Shown here: positions 54,405-64,000 of the stretch, piece by piece | How positions within the stretch are numbered: the stretch's first letter is position 1 | Layout: each line of letters opens with the position of its first letter | Assembly (NCBI GenBank): GCA_007713455.1 | Contig: VMRT01000005.1 | Location: forward strand, 1 to 64,000 | DNA from: Pseudomonas sp. | GTDB lineage: Bacteria > Pseudomonadota > Gammaproteobacteria > Pseudomonadales > Pseudomonadaceae | DNA length: 64,000 nt | Reading direction: 5' to 3' | The notes under the pieces: model-generated | Databases searched by the model: none | What the model was told of the DNA's origin: nothing | What the model saw: only the letters and a program-made list of their open reading frames with translations | Program-made: the position numbers and the translations under genes

Positions 54405-54587
54405 TTACTTGATTTCCTGCTTGACCGTTTCGGCCTGGGGCGTGGTTTCGGCGTCGCTCACAGATTTGCGGAAACCGCTGATCGCGCTGCCCAGGTCGGA
54501 CCCCAGGCCGCGCAGGCGCTTGGTGCCGAACAGCATGACGACGATCAGAAGAATGATCAGAAGTTGCCAGACGCTGATACCCATCAT
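54405..54587 (-). CDS. tatE: TatA/TatE-type protein translocase subunit
   Basis: The 60-residue protein has one N-terminal helix ([19 protein letters not shown]), then an amphipathic helix starting at [12 protein letters not shown] and an acidic tail, as in TatA/E. It ends the nos operon, as in P. stutzeri nosRZDFYL-tatE, and may aid export of folded NosZ. An adjacent ATG one codon on is an alternative start. Confidence 0.9.
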   Translation of the reverse strand: MMGISVWQLLIILLIVVMLFGTKRLRGLGSDLGSAISGFRKSVSDAETTPQAETVKQEIK

Positions 54588-54638
54588 TGTGCTTACCTCG
54601 AATGTGTCGGAAGAGTGATTGCGGCCACTGAGTACGTC

Positions 54639-55211
54639 TCAGTGCCCCTGGTGTGCGTTGTGTGCATCGCTGGGCATGTGCTCGTGCATGCCGCCGTGCT
54701 GCATGCTCGCTGCTTCCTGCAGCAGCGCCTGATCGATCTGTTCGAAACGCAATACCCGGCCACCGTGTTCCTCGGCGAGGCGCATGGCGGCCTGCTCTTC
54801 GGCGAAGGTTGCCAGCGAAGCACCCATGGCGCCCTTGAGCGACGTACCGATCACATAGTAGGCGCTGGTTGCGTCGATCAGGTGACTGTCATCCGGCTTG
54901 TCCCAAACGCTTCGGCCCATATCGTGTACATACAGCCTGGCATCGAGCAGACGGTTCTCCGGCTGCAACCACCAACCGAGCATCTCGGCCGTGGAACAGA
55001 ACTTCTTCACGCTGCCCTTCTCCACCGCCTGACCCTTGGGCCCGGGGAAGTCGCTGATGATCATGCCGCACACGTGACACTCGTCGGTGTCATGGAAGGC
55101 CACCGGCTCGAGCGATTGCTGGACCTCCTCCTTCTCGCCGCAGCCGGCCAGGCCGAAGGCGAGCAACATGGCCAGGAGCGTTCCGGCGCCGATGCGATGC
55201 AGTGCGTTCAT
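54639..55211 (-). CDS. nosL: NosL, copper chaperone lipoprotein
   Basis: The 190-residue protein has a lipobox (FGLAGC) and the NosL copper site CHVCGMIISDFPGPKGQ, with a His- and Met-rich tail. It delivers Cu(I) toward NosZ via NosDFY. It lies 29 nt after nosY. Confidence 0.93.
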   Translation of the reverse strand: MNALHRIGAGTLLAMLLAFGLAGCGEKEEVQQSLEPVAFHDTDECHVCGMIISDFPGPKGQAVEKGSVKKFCSTAEMLGWWLQPENRLLDARLYVHDMGRSVWDKPDDSHLIDATSAYYVIGTSLKGAMGASLATFAEEQAAMRLAEEHGGRVLRFEQIDQALLQEAASMQHGGMHEHMPSDAHNAHQGH

Positions 55212-55240
55212 AGAGGGATTTCCTTTTCGATTCATGGAAT

Positions 55241-56071
55241 TCAGGTCAGACGCCGGCGAAAGATGCCGTACGCCAGCAGCAGCGACACGCCGATCCAGGC
55301 CAGCAGACACAGCCAGAGCACCGAGGCCGGCACCGGCAGATCGGCGCCCAGCGACAGCACACCCATGGCACTGCCGCTGCCTTCGAAGCCGGACAGGTTG
55401 ATCAGGCGGTAGATGTCGGTCGGGTTTAGCAGCAGTAGCCAGGGCAGCAGTTCCGGGTTGAACTTGCCTTCGCTGAGCACCAGCAGCGCAAGCAGGACCA
55501 GATCGAACACCAGCACGAAGAGAAACCACACCCCGAGCGCCAGCCCGGCGGCGCTGGACTTCTCATTGACCTTGCCGCTGAGCACGTAGGCGAAGGCGAG
55601 GAACACCCAGCCGAGCAGCGTCGAGGAGATCATGAAGCGGCCGAACGCCCAGAACAGCATGCCGAGCTCGACGCCTTCGACCAGCACCGCGATGGCCAGC
55701 GCCGCGCAGCCGAAGCCAATCAGCACCGCAAGGGCGAGGATCAGCCCGTGGCCGACGAACTTGCCGAGCAGGATCTGCCCGCGCCCCAAGGGATAGGTCA
55801 ACAGCAGCATCAGCGTGCCGCCCTCGTCCTCGCCGACGATGGCGTCATAGGCCAGCAGCAGCGCGATCAGCGGCATGAGAAAGGTGGCCAGACTGGCCAG
55901 GCTGGCTATGGTCGCCGGAATCGAGGTGAAGCCAAGCTGGCCGGAGGCCGCGGCGCCCAGCCAGGCGATACCCACCGCGAGCACCGCGAAGAGCAGGCTA
56001 ATGGCGAGCAGCCAGCGGTTGCGCAGGCCGTCGCTGAGTTCCTTGCGGGCGATGTTCCAGACCTGGTTCAT
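55241..56071 (-). CDS. nosY: NosY, ABC-type permease for NosZ maturation
   Basis: The 276-residue membrane protein has about six helices and a [20 protein letters not shown] cytoplasmic start typical of the NosY/ABC-2 type. With NosF and NosD it supplies sulfur or copper for the CuZ site. Its ATG overlaps the nosF stop (ATGA). Confidence 0.94.
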   Translation of the reverse strand: MNQVWNIARKELSDGLRNRWLLAISLLFAVLAVGIAWLGAAASGQLGFTSIPATIASLASLATFLMPLIALLLAYDAIVGEDEGGTLMLLLTYPLGRGQILLGKFVGHGLILALAVLIGFGCAALAIAVLVEGVELGMLFWAFGRFMISSTLLGWVFLAFAYVLSGKVNEKSSAAGLALGVWFLFVLVFDLVLLALLVLSEGKFNPELLPWLLLLNPTDIYRLINLSGFEGSGSAMGVLSLGADLPVPASVLWLCLLAWIGVSLLLAYGIFRRRLT

Positions 56072-56994
56072 ACGCGACCCTCCTGGGCGCGCACATCACC
56101 GGCGCGCTCCATGTAATAGCGATAGAGGTCTTCCAGCGACGGCTGGTGGATCTCGATGTCCTCCGGCTCGCTCTCACCCAGCAGCTGGCGCAGCAGCACC
56201 AGCTTGTGGCCGTTGACCGCAACCACTTCCAGACTCGATTCGCTGAGACCGCGGGCGCTGTGCCCGGCATCGGTCCAACGCTGCAGCCAGCTGTCGCGCT
56301 CGCTGACGCCACTGGCACGGATGCGCACCGGCAGCCCGGCCTCGGCACGCAGTTGCGACAGGCTACCGACGGCCTGCAGGCGGCCCTTGGCGAGGATCGC
56401 CGCGCGGTTGATGTGCGCCTCGACGCCCGGCAGCACGTGGGAACAGAGAATGATGCTGGTGCCGCGCTGACGCAGGCGGTCGATCAGCAGGTAGAGGTCC
56501 TGGGTGGCGATCGGGTCGAGGCCCACAGTCGGCTCGTCGAGCAGCAGCAGCTTCGGTTCGCCAAGCAGCGCCTGGGCCAGGCCGAGACGCTGGCGCATGC
56601 CCTTGGAATAGGTTTTCACCCGGCGATCGGCGGCATGGGCCAGGCCGACCTGCTCAAGCAGCTCATCCACCTGGCTCAGCGCGGCGCCCTTCAGGCGGGC
56701 GAAATGGCGCAGGGTTTCGCGGCCGCTCAACTGCGGATAGAAGGTCACGTTCTCCGGCAGGTAGCCAAGCTGGCGACGCACCTGCGGATCGTTCGGCGCA
56801 CGGCCCAGGACTTTCACCTGGCCCTCGCTCGGCGCGAGCAGGCCGAGAATAAGCTTCATGCTGGTGGTCTTGCCCGCACCGTTATGGCCGAACAGCCCCA
56901 GCACCTCACCTTCACCAAGGTTCAGGTTCAGATCGTGCAGCACGGTCATGCTGCCGTAACGCTGGCTTACGCCCTGGATCTCGACGGCGTTCAT
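56068..56994 (-). CDS. nosF: NosF, ABC ATPase for NosZ maturation
   Basis: The 308-residue ATPase has Walker [10 protein letters not shown], a signature region [15 protein letters not shown], and Walker [14 protein letters not shown]. It is coupled to nosD and nosY by 4-nt overlaps. Confidence 0.94.
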   Translation of the reverse strand: MNAVEIQGVSQRYGSMTVLHDLNLNLGEGEVLGLFGHNGAGKTTSMKLILGLLAPSEGQVKVLGRAPNDPQVRRQLGYLPENVTFYPQLSGRETLRHFARLKGAALSQVDELLEQVGLAHAADRRVKTYSKGMRQRLGLAQALLGEPKLLLLDEPTVGLDPIATQDLYLLIDRLRQRGTSIILCSHVLPGVEAHINRAAILAKGRLQAVGSLSQLRAEAGLPVRIRASGVSERDSWLQRWTDAGHSARGLSESSLEVVAVNGHKLVLLRQLLGESEPEDIEIHQPSLEDLYRYYMERAGDVRAQEGRV

Positions 56995-58304
56995 GACGTT
57001 GGTTCCTGCTTGTCAGTAAGGAGTTTTTCAGTGGGCAGCTTCATCAGCGGATGGCTGTCCTGTACGCCCGGCGACTTGACCACCGGGAAGGCTCGTTGCA
57101 CCCAGCGCAGCACTTCGATGCTCGGGCTGTTCATCAGCAGGCGCACCTGCGGATACAGCCAGAGCAGGCGATCGACGTTGTCGTTGGGTTCGTAGGCGAC
57201 ATCGCCCAGCCCGTCGTCATTGCGGTCCCAGCCCAGGTAGTCGCTCCAGTAGTTGCCACGGCCGTCTACCGACCATTCCTGAGTACGGGTCGCCACGTAC
57301 TTGACCTGCTGCTGGTTGCCGACGAAGGCGTTGCCGGAAATGCGGTTGTCTTCCGAGCCGGCGGTCAGGTGGATACCCAGCGAGCTTTTCTCGAAATGGT
57401 TGTTCTCGATGGTGTTGAACAGCGAGTTGTAGATGAACAGCGCCTTGCCCTCACCACCGCTGATCATGCTGTCGCCACCGGTATCGCCACGCTGCACGTC
57501 GCTAACGAAGTTGCCGGTGATGGTGGAATAGGTGATGTAGTTCATCAGGATGCCGTAGTTCTGATCCTGCTCGGAGCGGTTCCCCGTGACGATCAGCTTG
57601 CGGCTCTGCATCAACGCGTAACCAGTGCGGGTACGGCGGGTGATGTTGTCGATCACACTGTTGTCGTTGGCGAACATGTAGTGCACGCCGTAACGCAGAT
57701 CCTCGAGGACATTGGCCTCCAGATGATTGCCGTTGGAGGTATCGATGTAGATGCCGTCGCGCGAGTTGCGCACGCGATTGCCGACGATGCGTGCGCCTTT
57801 TACCGCAAACAGGTGGATGCCGTTGCCGCGATCCTGCGAGCGAATGTTCACTTCGCCGTCGATCTCGTTGCCGATCACCTGCACATCGGCGGCGCCATCG
57901 ACGAAAACGCCGAAGCCCGGCCCCTGCATGCGGTTGTTCCGAATCAGCACCCGAGGCGCGGCCGGCAGGACGAACACCGCCGAGTCCATCGCGGTGAGAT
58001 CGGAACCCCAGTCGCGAAGCGTGCAGCCTTCGACGACAACGTCGGGCGCACTGATGAGCAGGCTGCTGCCCTGGCCCTGGGACCGGATGATGGCACCCGG
58101 CTCGCAACGCAGCTGCATTGATTGCGCGATGCTGAACTGACCCTGATATTCCCCAGCAGGCAGGCGCCAGCGATTTTCACCGTCGGGCTGCAGCGGCAAG
58201 GTTGTGATGGATTGTGGTGCCGCCTGAGCCGCACCACTCAAAAAAAGCAACAGCGTGACTGCTGCGGGGTATCGCGAAAAAAAACCAGCCTGAGCTTTGA
58301 ACAC
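56991..58304 (-). CDS. nosD: NosD, periplasmic beta-helix NosZ maturation factor
   Basis: The 437-residue protein has a signal peptide (to about AAQA) and parallel beta-helix repeats ([36 protein letters not shown]). Start is a GTG at 58304; no better start is seen nearby. NosD docks on NosFY and NosL in copper delivery. Confidence 0.95.
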   Translation of the reverse strand: MFKAQAGFFSRYPAAVTLLLFLSGAAQAAPQSITTLPLQPDGENRWRLPAGEYQGQFSIAQSMQLRCEPGAIIRSQGQGSSLLISAPDVVVEGCTLRDWGSDLTAMDSAVFVLPAAPRVLIRNNRMQGPGFGVFVDGAADVQVIGNEIDGEVNIRSQDRGNGIHLFAVKGARIVGNRVRNSRDGIYIDTSNGNHLEANVLEDLRYGVHYMFANDNSVIDNITRRTRTGYALMQSRKLIVTGNRSEQDQNYGILMNYITYSTITGNFVSDVQRGDTGGDSMISGGEGKALFIYNSLFNTIENNHFEKSSLGIHLTAGSEDNRISGNAFVGNQQQVKYVATRTQEWSVDGRGNYWSDYLGWDRNDDGLGDVAYEPNDNVDRLLWLYPQVRLLMNSPSIEVLRWVQRAFPVVKSPGVQDSHPLMKLPTEKLLTDKQEPTS

Positions 58305-58393
58305 TGCGTTTTGACCTTCTTCAGCTTGCAGGCGAAATGCGGCTGCCGGAAGGGCCGCGGCAGCATGCCGAAGCCCTTCGCGAAATCACGACA

Positions 58394-58421
58394 CCATCGC
58401 CCGACCGCAGACGGGCGATGG
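58394..58421. terminator. Hairpin between nosZ and nosD
   Basis: Ten-bp arms CCATCGCCCG / CGGGCGATGG with an 8-nt loop lie just past the nosZ stop, without a T-run. It may uncouple nosZ from nosDFYL levels. Confidence 0.6.
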
Positions 58422-58431
58422 CTGGAGCAGC

Positions 58432-60345
58432 TTACGCCGGCTCGACCATCATGCGGCCGACCATTTCCATGTGCAGCGCGTGGCAGAACCAGCTGCAGTA
58501 GTACCAGTGCAGACCCGGCTTGTCAGCGATAAAGGTGATGGAAGAGGTCTGCTGCGGGCTGATCTCCATGCTCACGCCATGGTTGACCATGACGAAGCCG
58601 TGAGACACGTCTTCGATTTGGTCAATGTTGGTGATGACCACGGTGACTTCATCGCCCTGCTTGACGGTGAATTCCTGCACACCGAACGCCGGCGCCATGG
58701 AGGTCATGTACACACGCACCTTGTTGCCGTCACGGATGACCTTGTTGTCGGCGTCCAGGTTGATGCCATCCTTCTTCGCCCGCTCCAACGTCGGCGCGAA
58801 GAACGGATCGTTGCGGTCCCAGATCTTCTTGGTCTTGATCTGGTCGCGGCGGGCCATGATGCAGTCGTGCGGCTCGGCATAAGTCGGGCCGTCATGCACC
58901 AGTTTCATCTCGTCGCCGGAAATGTCGATCAGCTGATCGTTCTCCGGATGCAGCGGGCCGGTCGGCAGGAAGCGGTCCTTGCCGAACTTGCACAGCGCCA
59001 CCAGCCACTTGCCGTCGGCTTCGCTGGTTTCGCACAGCGAGGCATGGATGTGGCCAGGCTGGTAGTGCACATCCAGCTTCTGCTTGATGTAGTTGACCTT
59101 CTCGCCCTTGTAGGCGCGGACCGCGTCGGCCATGTTCCACTTGACTACCTGGCTGTCGATGAACAGCGTGGTGTAAGCGTTGCCGCGACCGTCGAAGGTG
59201 GTGTGCAGCGGGCCCAGGCCCAGTTCCACTTCGGCGGCGATGGTGTCACGCGGATCGGCCAGTTTGCCGGCGAACAGATCGGGCAGCTTGGCGATCTCGA
59301 TCATCGACACGGTCGGCGAGAGCTTGCCGTTGGCGATGAAGTACTTGCCGTCGGAGGAAGTGTTGCAGCCGTGCGGGTTCTTCGGCACCGGAATGTAGCG
59401 GGTGAACTGGCTGTCCTTCTCGGCCTTCTTGCGGCCGTCGAGCACCGGCACCTTGGAGTCGCCGAGAGTGATGAACTTGCCGGCCTTGACTGCCTTTTCA
59501 GCAGCCTCGATGTCGAACACCACGACCCAGTCACGCTCGTTGCGCATCATGCCGCCGAGGTCGTAGGCCTTTTCCGAGTTGTAGCAGGTGGCAGCGGCGA
59601 AGCGGCCGGTGTAGTCGGCGTCGGTGTTGTCGAGGTTGCCGTCGACGATGATCTGGAAGGCCATCTCCATCTTTTCGGCGTCGATGACGTTGTACATGGT
59701 GTAGCTGTTTTCATCCTGCAGATCGAAGACCTTGCCGTCGTTCGGATGCGGGATGACGAATTCGGCGTTGGCGAACACGTACTTGGTGTACGGCACCTTC
59801 TGCAGACGCAAACCGTGGATGGCCTGGCAGTTCGGCACGGTGATCATCTTGTCGCACTTCATGATATCCAGGCGGATACGGGCGACGCGGGTGTTGGCCT
59901 TGTCGTTGATGAACAGGTACTTGCCGTCGTACTTGCCGTCGGTCATGGAGATGTGCGGGTGGTGGCAGTCGCCGTTGAGGAACTTGGCGCTGTCGCCCAT
60001 GATCGCGCGGCTTTCGTTGGTCAGGCCCCAGCCGGTGGCGGAGTCGACGTTGAACACCGGGATGCGCATCAGCTCGCGCATCGACGGCACACCCATCACA
60101 CGTACTTCGCCCTGGTGGCCGCCGCTCCAGAAGCCGTAGTAGTCGTCCAGGTCGCCCGGCGCGACGTGGATGTTCTGCCGCGCGTCCTTGACCGCTGCGG
60201 CCCAGGACTCACGGCTCATCACCGCGCCACCGAAGGCAGTGGCCGCAACGGCCGCGCCGGTAACCGCGCTGGCGCCGAGGAAGCCACGACGGCTCATGCC
60301 GCCCTTCTCCAGCACCTCGGGATTGTTCTTGCTCTTGTCACTCAT
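58432..60345 (-). CDS. nosZ: Nitrous oxide reductase NosZ
   Basis: The 637-residue enzyme has a Tat signal (SRRGFLGASAVTG), a seven-bladed propeller with histidine ligands for the CuZ center (DCHHPHISMTDGKYDGKYLF and the late GHIHASLCETSE), and a C-terminal CuA cupredoxin domain with YYCSWFCHALHMEMVGRM. It reduces N2O to N2. The ATG at 60345 has GGAG eight to nine bases upstream. The gene looks intact, unlike nosR. Confidence 0.97.
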   Translation of the reverse strand: MSDKSKNNPEVLEKGGMSRRGFLGASAVTGAAVAATAFGGAVMSRESWAAAVKDARQNIHVAPGDLDDYYGFWSGGHQGEVRVMGVPSMRELMRIPVFNVDSATGWGLTNESRAIMGDSAKFLNGDCHHPHISMTDGKYDGKYLFINDKANTRVARIRLDIMKCDKMITVPNCQAIHGLRLQKVPYTKYVFANAEFVIPHPNDGKVFDLQDENSYTMYNVIDAEKMEMAFQIIVDGNLDNTDADYTGRFAAATCYNSEKAYDLGGMMRNERDWVVVFDIEAAEKAVKAGKFITLGDSKVPVLDGRKKAEKDSQFTRYIPVPKNPHGCNTSSDGKYFIANGKLSPTVSMIEIAKLPDLFAGKLADPRDTIAAEVELGLGPLHTTFDGRGNAYTTLFIDSQVVKWNMADAVRAYKGEKVNYIKQKLDVHYQPGHIHASLCETSEADGKWLVALCKFGKDRFLPTGPLHPENDQLIDISGDEMKLVHDGPTYAEPHDCIMARRDQIKTKKIWDRNDPFFAPTLERAKKDGINLDADNKVIRDGNKVRVYMTSMAPAFGVQEFTVKQGDEVTVVITNIDQIEDVSHGFVMVNHGVSMEISPQQTSSITFIADKPGLHWYYCSWFCHALHMEMVGRMMVEPA

Positions 60346-60412
60346 GGGGTTTCGCTCCTTTGGGACATCTGCTTCAAACACATCGATCGAGCACTTCGCC
60401 TACGGCGATGAC

Positions 60413-62590
60413 TCAGGGTTCCACTACTTGCACTACGGGAATCAGCGACGGGTCGGCCGGTGCCTTCTTGCCGCGCTTGGCGCGCTTGTTCTTCAGGATC
60501 AGCGGCGGGCACTTGTTTTCGTTGTGATAAGTCATCTGGCAGTCCAGGCAGTAATGGCACTCGTTGTGGTTGATGTGCCCATCCGGATGGATGGCCTGGA
60601 TCTCGCATTCCTTGGCGCACAGCTGGCAGGGGCTGCCGCATTCCGGGCGCCGCTTGAGCCAGTCGAACAGGCGGACCTTGCTGCTGATCGACAGCGCCGC
60701 ACCCAGCGGGCAGACGTAGCGGCAGTACACCTTGCGGGTGAAGATGTTGATCACCAGCAGGAACACCGCGTAGGCGACGAACCACCACTGACGGTCGAAC
60801 TTGAGGGTGATGGCGGTCTTGAACGGCTCAACCTCGGCGGCCTTCTCGGCCATCATCATCGACTCGAGCGAGAGCCCGAACAGCACCAGCAGGACGATGT
60901 ACTTGATCGCCCAGAGCCGCTCGTGCACCGCGAAGGGCAGCTCGTACTGCGGAACCTTCAGCTTGCGTGCCGCCTCGTTGATCAGCTCCTGCAGCGCACC
61001 GAACGGGCACAGCCAGCCGCAGAACACGCCACGGCCCCAGAGCAGAATGCTGGCGGCGGTGAAGGTCCAGATGATGAAGATCACCGGATCGGAGAGGAAC
61101 AGCTCCCAGCGGAAGTCCTGGAACAGCGCATGGGTGAAGGTCAGCACGTTGACCACCGACAGCTGACCGAGGGCGTACCAGCCGATGAACACCACGGTGA
61201 ACACCAGGTAGCCACGGCGCAGCCAGTGCAGGAACTCCGGCCGCTGGGTGAACTTGTCCTGCAGGAACAGGATGACCGTCAGCAGGCCCAGCGCCGCGAG
61301 GATCACGCCGATCTGGAACGACTTCTGGTACCAGATGTTGACCCACACCGGGCGGTTGGCTTCCTCGATGGCGGCCAGCTCCTCGGCGGTAGGCTGTGGG
61401 CGTTCGATGTACTGCTCGGGCATCTGATACGGCAGTTCGAAGCTGGTGAACATGCCGCTGACCGGGCCGATCTGGCGGCGCACCAGCAGCTCCAGCGTCC
61501 AGGGCGAACCTGGATCGAACGCGGCGTGCTCACGGACGATGAACACCGCCATCTCGCTGAAATCCGGAATGCCGTCGGCATACACGTCGTCCAGGCGCTG
61601 GAAGTCCATGTCGCGGAAGCTGATGACGTTGCCGAACTGGCGCAGCTGCACCCGATCGAAGATGCCGCCGCGCACATAGCCCGAGCCTTTGAACGAGTAT
61701 TCGCCGCTGCCCATCACCGCGACGGCGTGCTCGCCTGGCTTGAGCTCGTCCATCAGGGTGCGGTAGTGCGCGTCGCCGAGCAGCGCGCGGCCGATGGTCG
61801 GCGGATTCAGATGGGTGGCGTAGAGGTCGATGAAGGTGTCCTATACCTCATCGGCCGTGGCCTCGTCAATGCCTTCGCCCTCGGTGCCCTTGAACGCCTC
61901 GTCGATGTCGCCCTTGGTCAGGTGCAGGCGGCGGATCGCGCCGTTGCCGGTCAGCTCGCTCCAGGTAGCCTCTTCGTAGTAATCCTCGCGGACGGTCGCC
62001 GGCTTCTGCGCGATGCCGGCGTTGTCTTCCACCAGCCCCAGCGACACCGCGACATCGTGGGCGGCGCGCATGACGATCTCGTTGACCACCATCACCGTGA
62101 CGGTGGCACCGGTGACGGCATCGATGGTGACCGCATTCTCGTCCCGGGAGCGACCGACCACGACGCGCTGATCGACTCGGATGCCCTGGTACTTGGCGTT
62201 GAATGCGTGCAGTTCTTCTTCGGGAATGCCGATCAGCAGGATCGGCTCATGGTGCTCAAGCACATAGGCATCGACGATCACACCCTGCGGATCGAGCAGC
62301 ACCTGCATGTTGATGGGTTTGCCGGAATAAGCAGGAATGTCCACCACATTGATGGACTGAAAGGCGTAGCCGAGTACCTCGTCACCCTTGGTGATCGTGC
62401 GGACCTGATAGTCGCCCTCGGCTGCCGAGAGACTGGCACCGGGGAAGAACTTGTCGAGGCGCTGCTGCTCGGCTGCATATTCTTTGGCCTGCAGCGACGA
62501 TGCGCAGACGCTCAGGATCAGCAGAATGAAAAAGCCCTTGACCCAGGTACTGAACGTACCGGCCAGCGACCAGATTTCACGGGAAGCCAT
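60413..62590 (-). pseudogene. nosR: NosR, flavo/iron-sulfur membrane protein, interrupted by an amber codon
   Basis: The 725-codon frame matches NosR end to end but has an in-frame TAG (minus strand, 61841-61843) at codon 250. The N-terminal part carries a signal and an FMN-binding domain (TGATVT, about 160-165). The second part has several helices, the CGWLCPFG and CRYVCPLG motifs, and two 4Fe-4S ferredoxin motifs (about CQLCAKECEIQ and CHYCLDCQ). NosR is needed for nosZ expression and electron supply. A restart at the ATG at 61753 would give the second half only. The context DEATADEV-TAG-DTFIDLY suggests one base change. Confidence 0.9.
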
Positions 62591-62652
62591 CGAATTACCT
62601 GCTTGTACGGTTGGCGTAAGCGGATGGTAGGTGAGCGTCTACATCCCTCCCC

Positions 62653-62666
62653 TTGATTGCAATCAA
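62653..62666. promoter_or_regulatory. FNR/DNR box of nosR
   Basis: TTGATTGCAATCAA is a perfect TTGAT-N4-ATCAA site, centred about 69 nt before the nosR start. Confidence 0.85.
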
Positions 62667-62851
62667 GGACTCCCCCGGCGACTGTTTTCGTTGTCCCATG
62701 TCAAAGAACACCATGACCGTGAACAAAGACGTTGTTATGACTAGCCTAGGCCAGTAGGAGAGAGACGCAAGCTAGCGCACCAGGACGGAGCATACACGAG
62801 AAGGGAGATAGGCCGCGCGCAGTGGCGTCGCGCGGCCAGCAGCAGTCACGA

Positions 62852-64000
62852 TCAGTGACGACCAGGCGGGGTGAGATAAGCCGCCGTGGCACCGCGGCTG
62901 GCTTCACTGGCCTTGATTTCCATCTTCGCAATGCTGCGCAGATGCACCTGATCCGGGCCGTCGGCAAAGCGCAGGGCGCGGCCACCGGTCCACATGTCGG
63001 CCAGCGGCGTGTCCGGCGTCAGGCCCATGGCGCCGTAGACCTGGATCGCGCGGTCGACCACGTTGATGTGCATGCGCGGCACCAGCGCCTTGATCATCGA
63101 GATTTCCTTGCGCGCCGCCTTGGCGCCGACCTCGTCGATCATCCAGGCAGTCTTGAGCACCAGCAGTCGCGCCTGCTCGATCTCGATACGCGACTCGGCG
63201 ATCCAGTCGGCGACATTGGAATACTGCTGCAGGTACTTGCCGAACGCCTTGCGCTCCTGGCAGCGCTCGACCATCAGTTCCAGCGCCAGCTCGGCCATGC
63301 CGATCGAGCGCATGCAGTGGTGAATGCGCCCTGGCCCCAGGCGCGCCTGCGCCATCATGAAGCCGTCGCCCTCCCTGCCCAACAGGTTGCTCGCCGGCAC
63401 CCGCACATTGCGCAGCAGGAGTTCGCTGTGACCTTCCGGGGCGATGTGGTTCATCACCGGGATGTTACGCACCAGCTCGACACCGGGTGTGTCGAACGGC
63501 ACCAGGATCATGCTCTGCTGCTGATGGGTCTCGGCGTTCGGGTCGGTCTTGCCCATCACGATCAGGAGCTTGCAGTTGGGATGCGAGGCATTGGTGATGA
63601 ACCACTTGCGACCGTTGATCACGTAGTCGTCGCCGTCGCGACGGATCAGCGTCTGGATGTTGGTAGCGTCGGAAGACGGCACGTCCGGTTCGGTCATGGC
63701 GAAGGCCGAGCGGATCTCGCCTTCGAGCAACGGCGTGAGCCAGCGCTGACGCTGTTCGGGGGTAGCGAACATGTGCAGCAGCTCCATGTTGCCGGTGTCC
63801 GGTGCGTTGCAGTTGAACACTTCCGAAGCCCAGTGCACGCGCCCCATGATTTCCGCCAGCGGCGCGTACTCAAGATTGCTCAGGCCCATGCCCGGCTCGT
63901 CTTCGCCGAGCGACGGCAGGAACAGATTCCACAGCCCTTCCGAACGGGCCAGCGCCTTGAGGTCGTCCATGAACGACACCGGGTACTGCCCGGCCGCCAC
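62852..64000 (-). CDS. Acyl-CoA dehydrogenase family protein (5' end cut by window)
   Basis: The visible 382 residues, running off the right edge, contain [60 protein letters not shown] and [20 protein letters not shown], as in acyl-CoA dehydrogenases. Its catalytic residue lies in the YGAMGL to [12 protein letters not shown] region. It is separate from the nos genes. The true N-terminus is outside the window. Confidence 0.88.
   Translation of the reverse strand: MAAGQYPVSFMDDLKALARSEGLWNLFLPSLGEDEPGMGLSNLEYAPLAEIMGRVHWASEVFNCNAPDTGNMELLHMFATPEQRQRWLTPLLEGEIRSAFAMTEPDVPSSDATNIQTLIRRDGDDYVINGRKWFITNASHPNCKLLIVMGKTDPNAETHQQQSMILVPFDTPGVELVRNIPVMNHIAPEGHSELLLRNVRVPASNLLGREGDGFMMAQARLGPGRIHHCMRSIGMAELALELMVERCQERKAFGKYLQQYSNVADWIAESRIEIEQARLLVLKTAWMIDEVGAKAARKEISMIKALVPRMHINVVDRAIQVYGAMGLTPDTPLADMWTGGRALRFADGPDQVHLRSIAKMEIKASEASRGATAAYLTPPGRH

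Noticed and set aside
58471-60411. Long antisense frame opposite nosZ
   Set aside because: nosZ has clear CuA and CuZ motifs; the antisense frame is a third-position GC artefact.
61754-61860. Frameshift in nosR
   Set aside because: Both parts are in the same frame; translation continues through the gap with plausible residues, so the lesion is a single stop codon.

Overview
The window looks like a chromosomal segment of a denitrifying gamma-proteobacterium of the Pseudomonas stutzeri / Stutzerimonas type. A maltotetraose-forming amylase, a complete maltose/maltodextrin regulon and nor, nir and nos denitrification loci lie side by side, all in GC-rich DNA with Pseudomonas-like codon use. Assignments come from reading motifs and from family knowledge; no search was run.

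Region 1 (1 to about 9040) is an accessory island with lower and patchier GC. It holds an IS3-type transposase remnant, a YhaV/PrlF toxin-antitoxin pair, a DEDDh exonuclease, four small minus-strand genes in a row that include a metallophosphoesterase, a Phd/VapC pair behind a perfect operator palindrome, a broken MazE/AbrB-like antitoxin and a HAD hydrolase. Two related modules (about 395-640 and 1705-2360) carry the same 14-16 bp palindrome; the second expands it into an array of about 13 palindromes spaced about 35 bp apart. The island appears to end at a tRNA-Leu-like fragment (9000-9038) followed by an intact terminator (9044-9081).

Region 2 (9200-31450) is core-like. After a NUDIX hydrolase and a LysE exporter comes the maltodextrin system: malK with a GH13 glucosidase, a maltose acetyltransferase, malT, malG-malF-malE, a periplasmic MalS-type amylase overlapping a kinase-like gene, the maltotetraohydrolase amyP with a starch-binding domain, maltoporin lamB, malM and a second, orphan malE-like binding protein. 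Secreted and periplasmic amylases produce maltodextrins, LamB admits them, MalE and MalFGK import them, and the cytoplasmic glucosidase cleaves them. Three promoter regions share a GGGCGTA(A/G) motif, which is a candidate MalT site.

Region 3 (31650-46980) carries norD, norB and norC, then the minus-strand operon nirS-M-C-F-D-L-G-H. Divergent from nirS run nirQ, norE- and norF-like genes, nirJ, nirE and nirN. Together these encode cytochrome cd1 nitrite reductase, heme d1 biosynthesis and NO reductase. FNR/DNR boxes lie before norC, nirS, nirQ, nnrS and nosR.

Region 4 (47080-64000) carries a LysR regulator, an HPP-CBS membrane protein, an orphan cbb3 oxidase CcoN subunit, a soluble CZB chemoreceptor, an SDR enzyme, nnrS and the nos cluster tatE-L-Y-F-D-Z-R (minus strand). 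It ends in a truncated acyl-CoA dehydrogenase. The most striking defect is an in-frame amber codon in nosR (61841-61843), which separates its flavin domain from its iron-sulfur half.
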